A stretch of DNA of 64,000 bases from Aristolochia californica (Eukaryota > Streptophyta > Magnoliopsida > Piperales > Aristolochiaceae), in the NCBI GenBank assembly GCA_029961685.1, contig JARWKL010000008.1, positions 2,854,501-2,918,500 on the forward strand, read 5' to 3'. The notes under the pieces were generated by a model, which was not told where the DNA came from, did no database searches, and worked only from the letters and a program-made list of their open reading frames with translations. This document shows positions 27,180 to 41,000 of the stretch, in pieces; within the stretch, counting starts at the first letter, position 1, and every line of letters starts with the position of its first letter. The position numbers were made by a program, and so were the translations under genes.

Positions 27180-27775
27180 ATCGAGACTAGCCAGAGAGAT
27201 AAGGGAGTGGGAGGCCGAAAGGGAGAAGACAGAGAAGAAAGGGAGGTCGGGAGGGAATAGAGAGACAGAAGCGAGAGAGAGCTTGTCCGAGAGAAGAGAG
27301 GGAGTCACGGAGACGAGAGAGGGGGTGCGACAGAGAGGACGAGGCCGAGAGAAGACCGAGAGTTGAAGCCGGAGACGAGAGGGAACTGAGATAGTGACCA
27401 AGATCAACGTCGGGGACGCAGGGAGACGAAGGACGAGAACAATGTCGGGGGCGCAGGGAGACGAGAGAGGGATGGGAGTGCGGGAGAGAGGAAGAAAAAA
27501 GAAAAAGACGACGCGCGATGGGGGGGGGGGGGGGGGGGGGGGATGCGAGGAGAGAGAGCGAGGCCGAGGGCGTCGCCCGTCCTTCAATTCGAAGAAGATC
27601 AAAAAGGGCCTTCTTCCACATGATTGAAATTAAACCGTGGAGATGAAGGGCCCCTTCATCCCCTGCATCGAGATGAAGCTTCAACTGCACTCCACTAACG
27701 ACTTCAAGTGGAGAAGGGCGTTATGTGGTTGAAGATCATCTTGTCCTTCAAGTTGACTGACCCCCCCCCCCCTCC
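27180..27775. repeat. GA-rich tract, 23-base G run and right transposon terminus
   Basis: 27180-27560 is almost all G and A with many GAGAGA blocks, and includes a run of 23 G at 27520-27542. The terminus follows, with GATGAAG/GATCATC motifs and a final C run (27761-27772). Long frames here on the minus strand are low-complexity artefacts. Confidence 0.6.
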
Positions 27776-27778
27776 TTA

Positions 27779-29279
27779 AGAAAGATGGTTCACTCCTACA
27801 ATGAATTTGAAACTCAAGATTTGAAATACTTTTGTTAGAACATATAATCGGTTTAAAAATCAAAATATAATCAATCCCATTTGGATTGATCGATCAATAT
27901 TATCAAAACGAAGTATTTTTTAAAAAATTAAAATAAAATTCTATAATTATTACAAAATATTGTTCATGACCAACCAACCTTTTGAACTTATAAGTCCAAA
28001 ATTAAGCTTCACTCTTCTTAACTTGTCATTTCGTTTCTTCCCTCATGTTTAATTAATATCTAATATCTTTTTCTATTTTTCATTTTTCTCTCATTCTTAT
28101 AAGATTAAATTAGGTAATCCTACCATGATAGAAATACGAAAAAAGGAAAAAATTAATGTATAAGATGACATTTAGTTAAGAGAAATGCTCAACATAATCT
28201 AAATTTTACCTCAAATTAGTAAAATTAAATATTATATTAATGTTAAAAATAAACACTTTTCTCATAATCGTGGTCTCAACTTAGTTGCAACTTCCTAGTA
28301 ACACGAAACCATGAACAAACTTGATAAGAAATTGGCTTCAAGTAGTATTTTCAGTCCCTTATCTCGTCACTCAACCCAAGATTGTTCAGAGATCGGAAGA
28401 AAAAAAATCTAAAACGTATAAAAGAAGGTATAATTTAACTTCCCTTTAATATTGTATAATAAATTTCATGTTTTTAAAAATTCATGTTTAAAGCCATTAC
28501 CAGTAATGAAAACTGCATCAGGATTATTCTCTGATTGGAAACAATGTGCTTCGATTGATGCAAGTAGCTCAGATCGAAATACCCAGATGGCCGACAAGTA
28601 GTATTTCTGCCATCGAAGGTTTAATTCATCAGTTTCGAACCCGGTAAAGAAATTTTCCTTTCTCGTACTAAAAAAAACCAAAGGTAGTCGACCTTTCCTC
28701 CGACACCGGAGGCCAAAACGAAGTTCTTCAACCCAACAGGCTCTTGCAGGAAAAGTACACCAACAACAGCCTAAAATCACCCGCGAAAGACGGGATTTTG
28801 GGTATACCCAATTTTTTTACAAAGATATCGACCCACCCTGCTCGGACGGGTGCTGTCCGCCGTCTTCTCTGTACGTACACGTACAGAAGATCTACCACAA
28901 ATAGGCAGACAGAGCTGAGAGGTACGATTTCCCCCGACTTCCACCCCTTCCCTTCACGAGAAGTCGGTCGCAGATAAAATATTGAAAACATCACCTCCAA
29001 CATATCGACATCCAGTAATTCCATTCTACTGTTCCATGCCTAGAAAGCCATGAAGAAAGATAATCTCAGAAGGTCTCAGATGACATCTGAGCAGTAACAG
29101 GACGACGATACACGTTATACAGACTCATCAAAGAAACTGAAAAACAGCACAACACCAACAGTAAGAGCAACAGCCCAGGAAAAGAAAAACCACAACAAGA
29201 TTCTAAAGGACTCCTCTATAAACTGTACAGACCTATGAACACGGAAGACTGAAACAGGAAGCCATCTTTCTCCGGTGAG
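27779..29279. other. Intergenic between transposon and MEI2-type gene
   Basis: AT-rich DNA to about 28480, then more balanced sequence that probably includes the 3' end of the MEI2-type transcript. Open frames at 28466-29024 match nothing I recognise. No element ends or RNA genes are seen. Confidence 0.4.
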
Positions 29280-30460
29280 TCAGTCAGCCAGTAGTGGAAC
29301 ACGAGGCATCCAACTCCCGATCGCGCGAAATTTGAAGGGGGAAATACCGTCTCGATATGGATTAAAACGAACAGGGAGATACTCGTCAGAATCGCAGGCA
29401 AAGATGGACTTCTCGAAATGCCTCTGGAGTGCTTCTACTCCCTGGTTCAAAATAATTCAGCAAATTTTTCTTTCAGAAATAATAAGAGTTTGTGAATGGT
29501 AAATCATCACCTGAATCTTTGCAAGGTTTATCTCGCAAATTTTCTTTGAACCCAAAATATCCCACTTTTTTTTGTGAAGAACCCTCTGCAGTCTGACTGT
29601 GGCACTCCTGTAGGTGAAGTTTACAAAAGCGTACCCGAGATTGCACCCAGACCTGCAAAACAAACATAGCTCAGCAGTTTCACTGTCTTCTACAACAGAA
29701 GAGATAGATAAACGATGAACTGGAGTTCGATATTGTTCATGAAAACCCACCCAAAATCTATCGGTAGATATACGAAATCATAGGCCGAGGTCTCGTCGTC
29801 AATGTTGCCACTACTGTTCTGTTCTCGGCAATGGCTGTCCAGAAAATCCAGTAACATCTTCCTACTGATACAACGAATGTCAGATTAGAAATAAGGGGAA
29901 ATTGAGAATTCATAAAGAACTACTTACGTAAATTTGTTGGGTATGTTTCTTATCATGAGCGTTGTGCTTTCTCCACTCAGCTGCACCGACTCTGGCAGCG
30001 ATTTCCATTCCTTCGCAGCAGGCCCTTCACCGAGTCCCTTCGCCACCCATATCATCTTCTCACAGCATGCATCGCTTTGCGGCAACTCGTCCCTTCCTCT
30101 CCGACGACGGAGAGTCCTGGTCTTCGCTTCTGATCTCGGACCTTGTTCATCCGCTAGCTTGTCTTCTGCTTCGAGGCGATATGGAAAAGCCACATAACGA
30201 AAATCTGTTTTGACAGGCACTTCCATAAACGGCAAATCCAAGTAGACATGTAGAGTGCTGTTATAGACAGAAAGAGGTGCAAGAAATATACAAGGCGATC
30301 CGATACAACAGAAACCATAAGGGTCAGGAAGCAAAGCATTCATGGGAAGAAGAGATGGAGGTGGCGTGGGATAGAAACAATCCGGCAGTGGAAAGGGTAA
30401 GGTTAGCATAGCACCGGCACAAGGATAGAATTCCAGCGCCTGAGGGTTTAGGACAGCCAT
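29280..30460 (-). CDS. MEI2-type C-terminal RRM protein (MCT/TEL-like) with PAM2-like motif
   Basis: Four exons on the minus strand, 30460-29928, 29864-29751, 29652-29511 and 29441-29280, join in frame to 316 residues. The start is the Met of [23 protein letters not shown] (4-13) fits the PAM2 consensus that binds the MLLE domain of poly(A)-binding protein. A Pro-rich region and a basic stretch (RRRRGR) follow. One MEI2-type RRM starts at [12 protein letters not shown] (166-177), with RNP1 at GYAFVNFT (222-229) and the family block [16 protein letters not shown]2 and TERMINAL EAR1 proteins have three RRMs and about 550 or more residues. This short form keeps only the third, as in the MEI2 C-terminal-RRM-only group. 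The family acts in RNA control of meiosis and meristem growth; the role here is inferred. Confidence 0.87.
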
Positions 30461-32022
30461 GAAACCGAGAACAGTCTTCTGCTTCGTTGCTTCTGAGAAC
30501 CAAAAAACGGACAAGAACTTCAGTAGTTCCTGCTTCAGCCGGGGTACGTATATACGCCTGGAGCAGAGGTGGATCTGAGGAGAAAGGAAAGAAGAAACAA
30601 GACGAAAGATCAGAGAGAGAAATCTCATGATTACATTGCATTGGTATTAAATGCAATGGACGACCAAGTTTCTACGAATGGCGGCTGCATTGAATGCTTG
30701 AGATGACAAAATTCTCCTCATTTCTTTTCCAAAGAGAAAACCAGCTTAAAAAAACCGAAAGATGAACAGACAGAAAAAAAAAAAAAAAAAACTGAGACAG
30801 TTGAACAGATTACTATTTTCTGTTGAAAAGGATCCAATCCTGTTTCCGTGATCTTTTCTGATCTTCTCCTTCTTTCCGGGTAAGAAGCGCGAGCCTCCGC
30901 CTGTCGAGCAATATTTTTCCAGAACAGTACGTAGCATTAAAGTAAGGCTTTGGGGGCCTGGTATATTATGGTTTTCCTGGTTGAAACGGGAGATCGAGTT
31001 CGATTTTAAGAGATCTTTCATTGGATTCAGACTTGAGAAGAGGGAGGAAGAAGGGCTTCTGGTCGAGGACATTCCCGCGGCTGTGGATCGTAATAATCGT
31101 CTCTGCAGTTCTTCTCTCTACCGGAAGAAACTGGAGTTGCAGGGTAGCAGCACCTTAACTTAATTCCCTCCTGCTTTAATTGCTTAAAAATAGAGTTATT
31201 CGGTAAATTGAGTCGACTCAAATTGCTTAACAGGGAATTTTATGAAAATAAAATTCAATAATAAAAGTTTATAGTTTTTAAATATTTTCTCCTTAAATTT
31301 AAAAGTTGGGGCAAGTAATTATATCATATTTTAGGGTTATATTTGAAATGAGCCCTTTTAAAATAATAAATTTAGAATAATATCTATTTACCCAAGGAAT
31401 GCCACTAAATCTATCTATACATGGTATTAAATACAAGAAAGTTTTAGAGTATATTAATTTCATGATATCAAAATTATGATTCTTCGATTTTCATCACCAA
31501 AATCGATGGAAGAGAGAACTCTTATTGCACCGCTAGGTTTGTTCTCGAAACGAGGAAGGATGCCAACATATTTTGCTCAAAATACCAAATCCGTAGAAAA
31601 TTCTATTTCATTCAGAGGAGAATTTTCCGGACTTCTCTTGAGAAACTTAGAGAACTATATTTCAGTTTCAATATGGCTTTACGAAGAAGCCGGCTCACTA
31701 CCATGAGAAAAGTTTCCCGCTACTATCAAGTATCAACTAGTCTCCTCTGAAGTTGATGACACTTCAATCTTGAGCGCTAATACTTGTATTCAGAAATAAT
31801 AACCCATTATACTGACAAGAAAATTTTGTTCGACCTGATTCTAGGCTGAAGCCGTCCAAAGATCAGCAAACTCAGAAGGCTCTGTGATACTACCATAAGC
31901 AAATTTATGAATGATTATTACAAGTAAAAGTTGATCTCGCAGGTAAACTCATCCTACTGAAACTCTTCCTGTTATTGCTCAGAACAACGAATTTCCATCT
32001 CGCCTTGCGTTTTAATAATAGG
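30461..32022. other. Intergenic between MEI2-type and citrate synthase genes
   Basis: Holds the promoter of the MEI2-type gene and the 3' end of citrate synthase. An A-run lies at 30773-30790. Small frames near 30981-31221 and 31476-31706 are unsupported. Confidence 0.4.
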
Positions 32023-35000
32023 TCAGGCTGCCTTTTTGCAATAGTTCTCCAGCCACTCCATTGTCACACTCTTTGGCCTTTCAAGCGGCAAGCCCAGAGC
32101 ACGGTCCCATATCAGCTGCATTCAATATGTGGATTTAGAGACGATGAACAAAAAACAATGCCTTTCTTATCAAACAATAACTAGCAGCAATCGAGATTGT
32201 ACCTGGGAGCATACTCCTATACTTCTTGAAACTCCAAAAAGGACAGTAAAATATCTGCCCAACATAAAGTTTCTCAATACTTGAGCATCAATAAAAGAAT
32301 AGAAGCCAACAGTATAGTGATCAAGGCATGCTTTTTTCAGGTTTCTACTTTTTTTTCTTTGCAGAATCACACGTTTCTGATATAAACAAGGTGGCTAGTC
32401 GTATACAACATTAAGTTACCTGGCTTCGGTCAATCCAAAATGATTAAGCAATACCCCACTGTGAGCATCAACATTGGGCCAAGGGTTCTTAACCTGAATA
32501 TCCATCTTAAATTTAATAAGTCCATTCAAACAAAACAAAATTTTCCTTCTAAGCAAACACACCAGGTTCATGTAAACCAAGAGACACAAGACAACCCAAA
32601 CAAACCATGACCTGGCTGAAAGAAAGGGCGAAAAGTCTGATTTATTTACCTTTCCCAACTCAGTGAGGATAGGAGGAACAACTTCATAAAGCTTTGAAAC
32701 CTGCACAAAAATATTAACGTAAACACTAACAAGAGTAAAACACACAAATTGGAGAACCACACTTCAAGAACTAAAACTAGCGAGTATAGGAGTGAACCAG
32801 CTGGAACAATGGATCATCGGGTAAATGCTTCAATGCAAATTCTCTCTGGCACGTGTATCTGGGATCCGTTTTACGCAGAACCCCATGCCCAAAACCAGGT
32901 ACAACCTGCAAAGCATGTCTATAGATTTAAATGATGAAAGGAACAAAATGAGCATTGCAGCAAATTAAACTTGTGCAAAAGCACCATCATATGAATCAAG
33001 AACAAACTGTTTAAGGCCGACAAATGTATTTTGACCCCCAAAAAAACTAAGGCAACTTCTACTACTGCAATACTCTCTTTGCAGCAGCTAGATGTAGCAA
33101 CAGAAGAAGCATCTCATAAGAGTCCAGCAAGCCTTACTCAATACATACTAGCTTCAACAGTAAAATCTCCTTCACAAAACATGGAATTAAATATAAGAAA
33201 CATAACTTGACACAAGATAATTAGTTGACAGGAAAAACCCCATTTTGATGGGTTCAAGAAAACCTAACTGAAAAAACTAATCATCTAAAAATTCATGTTC
33301 ACTAAACCTTTCAAAGGAAGAAAATTTTCACAATGTGGAGAAGATCATTTAACATCCCATTATTGGCAATAAAAAAAACATAGCCACAAAGATCCCTCAC
33401 CCACAAAGTATTTATCAGTTCCAATTCAGTATCTTGAACAAGTATATGAACACAACTAGCTATTTTAAAAACATATAAGGCGTTAGATTCTAAGATAGAT
33501 CACTAAGTTCCCCACCTTGCCACTATTTAATGTCTTCCACACATATTCCTTCAGCTGCTCAGTTGTCATATTTTCTCCACATTCTTCCACAACAGATTTG
33601 ATCCATAGCAACACTTCCTGCAGAAAGATATAATTTGAAGTCAGGAGTGCAGCACATGAGATAAGATGATAATATAATAGCATTAAGTCTGCCCCAGATT
33701 GTTATGTACATAACATCCATAACAAAATAGAAGAGAAACTAAAATAACAAAAATACTAAAACTGCTGAATTGTCACATGCACCTCTCAAAGAAATAGAAT
33801 AATGAGGAATGCACCGAAACGAGATCTCTGTACCTGATTAGCCAAGCCATGGAGTGGACCAGCCAATCCATTTAGAGCAGCTGCAAATGATAGATAAGGA
33901 TCCGAAAGAGCACTTGCAACCTGAGGATATCAGAAACAAATTCAGTTAAATGAGCAAGAAATGTGAACATCAAATAAATGAGGCACAAACATAGCATGCT
34001 TATTAACTTCAAACTATTTTGTCAGGCAACATAATGTTAATAAGAGAAAAAAAAAAATCCACCATCCATGACTCACCAGATGAGCAGTGTGAGCACTGAC
34101 ATTTCCACCTTCATGATCACTAGAACATTATCAGTCAGATGGTTAGCATTAAATTTGAAATAAAATCACTGGAAAGAGGAAACTGATGATGGAAGAAGTT
34201 TACACTGGAAATAAATACAAGGTCTGTCAAGCTAGGGAACTGTCTACAAAACTCACCTGTGAATGGTGACATACAGCCTCATCAGTTCTTGCATTTTGCG
34301 ATTATCAAATCCAAGCATGTGAGAGAAATTTGCACCGTAATCCAGAGAGTCATCAGCGGGGATAATTTTCCCATCCTTATATATCCTTCAAAACCAAAGC
34401 AACAAAAACACTTATAAACTTGAGTGCATATCATCTCAAGTAAGCGAAGTAGACAATGTTGCTAATTTAGTGACACAAGTTTAACATGAATAGATATTTT
34501 TTTTGTTTTCAAGCTGATGCAAAGACATGTTTATAATGCCATAAAGATGGTAGATATGGTATACGCTCAGAACTCCATATGAAAGCAGACAAGTGAAGTA
34601 AGCAATTAAAAAGAATAACAACAAATACAGAGCATACATGCTCACCTTCGATAAACATAAGCAGCAACTGCAGGGACTTGAGCAATCAAATTGAGGGAAT
34701 CCTCGTAAGTGGGCTCCCAGTACCTGAAAAGAAGTAACAACCATGTAACAATACAAATACATTAGAAGTGAGAAGTACTTGAAAGAAGAAAAGTGGTAAG
34801 GCTACTTGGATTTGTGGATGCCCTTGTCGTAGGCCTTTTGAAATTCACTATGAACCTGAGATGGGAAAAGATAACAAACAAATAAAGAACAAGAAATGTC
34901 TGAAATGATCAAGAGATCTCACGCTTAAAGATGGCATGTGTGGAAAATTAAAACAAGCAAATCCTTTTATAGACCAGTTGATATTACAGACTAAGTTCTT

Positions 35001-38000
35001 TAGTTTCTATAATTTTATTAAGTATTTGCACAGCAAAATGTTAAGCTCAAGTTCTGACCAAGGAATCAGCTAAATTATTGGTTATTCACGAGTAGATACA
35101 GGCTGGTTAAGGATCTAAAGATGTCTTCAACCTCATCAAAGCACTACAAGAAGCATTCCTCACCCAGTTTTTCCTTTCTAGTTTATTCACTAAAATCCAG
35201 TTTCCAATTTGTTCAGGTTAAATGATCCAGGTTTGGCATTCAACTATCTGTGGGAAGATTCCCAGCTCGCTTAGCAGTTGAAGGAGATTTCGCAGTTGTC
35301 ATTAGCTGGGCCAGTGGGAAGAAATGTGCCCTGGTTGCTTTTTAATCTATCTGGATGAAATTTAGGATTTATGCAGGAGCATGGATACATCTTGGCAGCA
35401 CATCCTTAAAAGTGCCAACAACATTGCTGACACTTGGCTAGGGAAGAGAGGTTTTCCTGCAGCACCTCATTCTAGGAACCACGCTTCCCCTCTGACCTTG
35501 CCTTGTTTCGTATTATAGGCATGTTGTTTTATTGTTTTTGTTTCTTATTGTATTTACTACATGCTTGTAAGATTTTCTCCCTCAAGAGCTCTCTTAACGA
35601 GATCCTTTTTCTCATTGTCATAAAAAAAAAAAAAAAGCTAGGTTGGACTGACCTATAATCGTATTAAAATAGCTCCATATGTTAGGTTTTATCCCTGCAA
35701 ATTAATTTGACAACAAATTTTTTTTCTCTTAATAATGTGGGATCTATTTGTAACACATCAAATGTTCAAGCCAGGTCAACATTCAGACCTACTGAAACAA
35801 TTCATACTAGAAGTTCTCTTCAGTCAAATAAAATACTTCAACCCCCACACAGATGTCAAAAACAATATTGTGACCAGATCAGGACAAACTGTTTTAATAA
35901 GTTGAACTAACAGGATTAAACAAAGATATACATAAAGTTGACCCACATTTAAGTTTTCTTTGCTAACAATCCTCGGCTAAATGTTAGATTTAGTTAAAGC
36001 TGACCACACTTTTTCAGAAAATTGTGAGAAAATAAAATTTTATTCAGAGAAAGAGAATACCACAAGGGTTACAAAAAATTTAAAGGAAAGAAGGATGCAA
36101 CAATCTAAAGGAAAGAAGGATTCAACAAAACAATCTAAAGGAAATAAGGATTCAACAAAACAATAAAAGACTCAGCAAGATGCTGGAAAGAACTCCATTT
36201 TTAGTAAAAAATCGATGCTCCAGAGTATGTGGGTCCAAGTGATAGTCAAAGACTTGAAAGGATCAAGAATTTCATCACAAAAGTGACAAAGGGGAAGCGC
36301 TTCTTCAGTCCAAAAAACCATGGTGTTCCAACTCAAACTCAGGAACCTGTAAACCTGAATCAGATCGGAACTCAGGGCGAATGGTGACTCACCAAGAACA
36401 GAAGGGGAAAGTCTAACCAACCCATCCGACCTGTGACTCATTGGATCGGCAGAAAATTAGCTGATAATAAACAGTCATCTTCATGAATCGAAGGTTTAAA
36501 GAATTTGTCCCAAGAAAATATGTGGCCATGAATGAGGGAAAGGATCTCCACTTCAGCTGAGTTGCAAGACTGTGAAGCACAGAATACCAAAATCTCGCAT
36601 TATTATCTTGAATAACACCACCATCCCTATGGGTTTTCTGTTTAGAAACCATCAAAGCATAAGCCAATTAGACTCTGGAACTGACTGTTAAGAGAACAAA
36701 ATTCATCCAAGCATCCAAGGAGGCCACTGTAATGGGATTACAACAATGCAAGGACCACACTCCAGAGATTTTTTACTAAGAAGAGCAAGAAGAGAGCATG
36801 TTCAACTGCCCCACCTACTGAGAAAGCTTTCCCATCAAAAGTTGTTCTTCTTCTGTGATCTTAGAAACGGGTGAATAAGTCCAGCTCCTAGACACCCACT
36901 TATACTTTTATCTGAACACAACTAATAACTATTTTTTTTATAACTATTGACATAACAGAAAAGTAATTCACACCAATCAGTCCTTTTTGATGTCAAACTT
37001 CTAGTAGAAAGTTTAAATTAGCTCTTAAAGGAGCATAAGATGTAATACCAAAGGATCCAAGATTTAACCATTCTATTACCTACAGGAGTTTGATCAAAAT
37101 ACATGACAAAAAGTGACAAATTATCCTCTAGGCACAGGTATTGATGCTATCACATATGCCCATAATCCATGTGTACAAATTTTAGTCTCAATTTTTGTCA
37201 TTCTTCATTTTAAGTTTCTTCTAAAGTAAAAAGTTGCTAGGCTGAGCAAATTTTAGTTTATAACAACATTATTAGCCTTAAAGTTATTAGTTATATAGTT
37301 AAAAGCCTTTTCTTGGTATAAGTCTAATATGAAATTATTGAAGAGCAGGTATGGAAGAGTCTTACATGACTTTCATGACAAGAAGTCTCACAGAGTGGAA
37401 TTAATATGGTGGAGTCTAAGACGAGTCTCATGGAAGGAGGTCTCACAAAAGAGTCTCAGTTAAAGGTGTTTTAGTTATGTTCAGTTGTTCAATTGTTCTA
37501 GGACTTATCTTTTAGTGTTTGACTTTGGGTGTAACTTGGGACAAAGGTAGTTTATTTGTGATCTGATTGTACTTGTTTCCTCTATTATACATAGAGGCTC
37601 ATTGTACTCAAATTACAACAAGTTAGTGAAATAGATTTTTTTTCCATAAATCATCTGCAAGTTAACTTAAAATGAATGAAGATCCCACCTTATGATAATT
37701 TCCTCTTTTGCAAAGCTAGTTGAACCTATCATCCAGTGATATTAAGGAATTAGTTGAATTCATTTCCTAGTTCAGTGTTTATGTCCCATCCTTTTCGGTT
37801 TCATTATTTCTTGAGGTTACACACAGAAACAAGGCTTGACCAGCTAGTTCTACATCTCTGTCTTAGTAAAATGGCTTAACCAGCTACGCTACATCTACTA
37901 ATTTTCTGATCCACATTAGTAATGACTGGATAACTAGATAACCCCTCCTCTTTTCTTCAAATAGTTGATGCAATAGCGAAAGCAGTCCAGAGACAAGCCT

Positions 38001-41000
38001 TCAAATGCAATTAGATGACATGGCCTTATCCATAAATGGTCCAAATAAATAGGGATAACTCAGACTAACAAATTAAAGAAAGTTGACAAGAAAAATCAAT
38101 GAGTCAAATTACTCAACCTGAAGTGCCATAACACCAGTGGTAAATTGTGTCATAGGATGTGCAGTGGTTGGAAGAGCATCAATCGCTTTATATACGTGAT
38201 CTGCAATTCATCCCATTTAGATAATAAATAAGTCCCAGTTTCTACTTTCTACTTAGACATGTCAAACACAGGAACTACTTGAAGAAGTATGTTTTTATTA
38301 TAAAGGGCATAGATACAGTCAAGAATTACTATACAAGTCTCATGATATTACAGAACAAACATAACAAATCTATGGTTAGGGGAGGAGAGGGAGAGGGGAG
38401 AAGGAAGAGGCAAGAGGGGAGAAGGGATGAAGGAGGGGAGGGGGAGGGGGAAGGAGGGGGGAGAGGGAAGAAGGGAGAGGCGAGAAGGGAGAGGGGAGAG
38501 GAGAGGGGAGAGATAGGGGAAGGGAAGGGAGGAGAGGCCGAGGGGTCTGAACATTGGAAAAGCATCAAAGTATCATTCTTAGCTTGCCATAGAAAGCCAA
38601 TATAAATGTAATACAGTAGTTGCTTGAGGTAAATAAATGAATTACTAATTCAATTTATTCGTTCTGCAAAACTTAATAGATAATATACCAACTGAAGATA
38701 TTAAGTAAGATTTCTTGCACAACTAATGTCATTATAAATTTATAATGTTAGCCATTAGAGATAATTATTAATTATCCAAACTTAATAGATAATATGCCAA
38801 GTGAATATATAAAGTAAGATCTAGCAAATCTGTATTTCTTGCATGACTAATGTCATCATATATTTATAACATTAGTTTCCATAGATAAATAAATGAGTTA
38901 TAAGTCATATAATTCATTCTCCAAACTTAGTAGATAACACACGAACAGAAGCATACACAGTAAGGTTCTGAGCAAACCTGGAATTCTTGCACGGCTTTGC
39001 AACTCCTTGGATAATGCATTGACTTGCTCTTTGCTTGGTACCTAAGACACAGTTGAAGTTCCTTAGTGCAAATAGGCATCTCATGCAAAAAACAAATGGA
39101 AAATACTTTCCATTTGATATGATGTTGAAGTGGGTCCAGGTATTTAACTACTAACACCTTTCCAAAAAATTACTGTTTACTTACATATCGTAAAACAAAA
39201 AAAATCAAAAGAAGGCATGGAGAAAGCAAATTTAGTAAAAAGAGAATATCCCTACTATGATTTAATAATAGAAGTCTAACTAAAAACTTATACCAGTATT
39301 TTTGCAATAAAAAGCAACTTCTTGAGTATGCCGTGTTTGGCATAGACAACTACATAAGTCCAGTGACATAATTAACTATGTAGTTCCAGCACAGTTTGGT
39401 TTAGTTCAGTTGTTCTTGGAAAATATAAACAATCAGGACAGAGAACTTTCTCTTAATCAAATCAGGGAAAGTGAATGTAAAACAAGAAGTTTATTTTAAG
39501 TGCCTGTAGTGCAAGACATAAGAGGAATGGATAAAGCAAATTTTTGTATCCAAGGCTTAGGTGAAAGAACCTATGAGAGCACACCTTTCAGAAAATAACC
39601 AGATCATCCTTCTATTTTTAAATTAGTTAACAATGATGATTATCCATTCTCCCTCTCTTGCAATTTTTTTAGAAGACATGAAAATAGACTTTAAGAAGAC
39701 ATCGTACTTCTACCAAATTTTAACCCATTTCGCCAGTTTCCAAAGTGTGATACTTCCAATATTTCTAGCCAGTTCCATCCTTACTCTAAGTAAATTCCTG
39801 TCCAAAGCTTCCATAACGCACCATATCCGTATCTGAGCCTTAAAAAAACAATACAGCCTTCACAAGATCCATTTCTACATCAGCAGAAATGAATAGATGC
39901 TGCAGCAATGTCATCTTTCAGGAATCAGGCAGACAAACATCCACAGTCTCTCTTTCTCAGTATTGTTGTTCACAGATAATGTAAAGCAGATTAATTATAA
40001 AAAATAAAAAAAAAACTAGTTTCTCTTTCTGGTATCCCAAGGCCATATTTAGAAAAATCATATTTCACAAGAGCCTCCCTCTCCTCAAGCTCCCAAGTAG
40101 GGTTAGCAGAAGAATTTCAAAACAGTATCTCGGAAGTAATGCAATTTTCCTCATAACCTGTTTGGTATTCTGTTCCAATCCATGCTGAAACCTTATCTTT
40201 GTTTGCCTCTTCTTCATGGTTCATGAGGTCAACTCCATGATACATTTTGGATGCAAAATAGGTTTTGCAGGAGCTTTCCAAAATTTTTACTCAAGAATTT
40301 TGATTCTCCCCTGCTCCCATTTGGTATTCTGCTCCAACCAACTGGGAAGTTTTAGCTTTGTTGGATCCCTGTTCAGTGTTCCCATGTCACCTCCATGTCA
40401 AGGACTCCATAAATTTTGGATGTCCATAAATCTTTGGAGAAAGTGAAGCTCTAGTCACTTTTTTGTGAGTCGAAGTGAAGCTCTATTCACTCTTTAGTAG
40501 TTTCCTCAATAAATGTTCCAAGAGACTCTAATTAGCTTGTTCACGGCTAAGAGACATTCTCTTTTCAGAGGCCTTTGTCAAACAAGTTTGAGTCAGAGGC
40601 TTGGACTCCTCCATCCCCTCTTGCCTCCCTCCTTTTGTAATTCCTCTCCAATCTCTTAAATATAAATCCATCATTAACATTACCAAAAATCATTTTATTC
40701 ACCTCATTTCTGTTTAGCAAGCATTTTATGATGTCCTCAGATTACATGTCAATAGAATATAGTTGGTTTACTTCTCATTTCTCTTCTATGTTTAATCATT
40801 AATGCAGGGATCCTCTACTTGTGCTTTTTTTGTTAATGAAAAAATCTTTTTCTTGCTGTGCAAAATAAATTAACCATACCAAGTAGGGTACTTTGTCACA
40901 GTCTACTCAAATCCATTAAACAACAATAGCAGAATGCTTGTTGATCGGTTTGTAGCACCCATAGTCCCAGTATAGTGCCATGCATTAATATCATTGTATT

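Larger units (their letters stand above)
21979..27775 (-). mobile_element. Complete PIF/Harbinger transposon, 5.8 kb
   Basis: The left end reads GGGGGGGTTAGTCAAC, and the inverse of the right end reads GGGGTCAGTCAAC after a longer G run. Both ends are followed inward by GATCTTCA-type motifs. The element is flanked by TTA at 21976-21978 and at 27776-27778, the three-base target duplication expected of this superfamily. Inside are the two genes of plant PIF/Pong elements, both on the minus strand: a Myb/SANT-like ORF1 and a DDE transposase. Most of the rest is tandem arrays and C/G homopolymers. The transposase has an in-frame stop, so the copy is probably not autonomous. Confidence 0.88.

Noticed and set aside
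27177..27690. Long Pro/Ser/Leu-rich frames
   Set aside because: Low-complexity GA/CT tract; the frames have no domain and overlap the transposon terminus.
38279..38605. 108-codon Gly/Glu/Arg-rich frame in a citrate synthase intron
   Set aside because: Artefact of a GA-rich tract.
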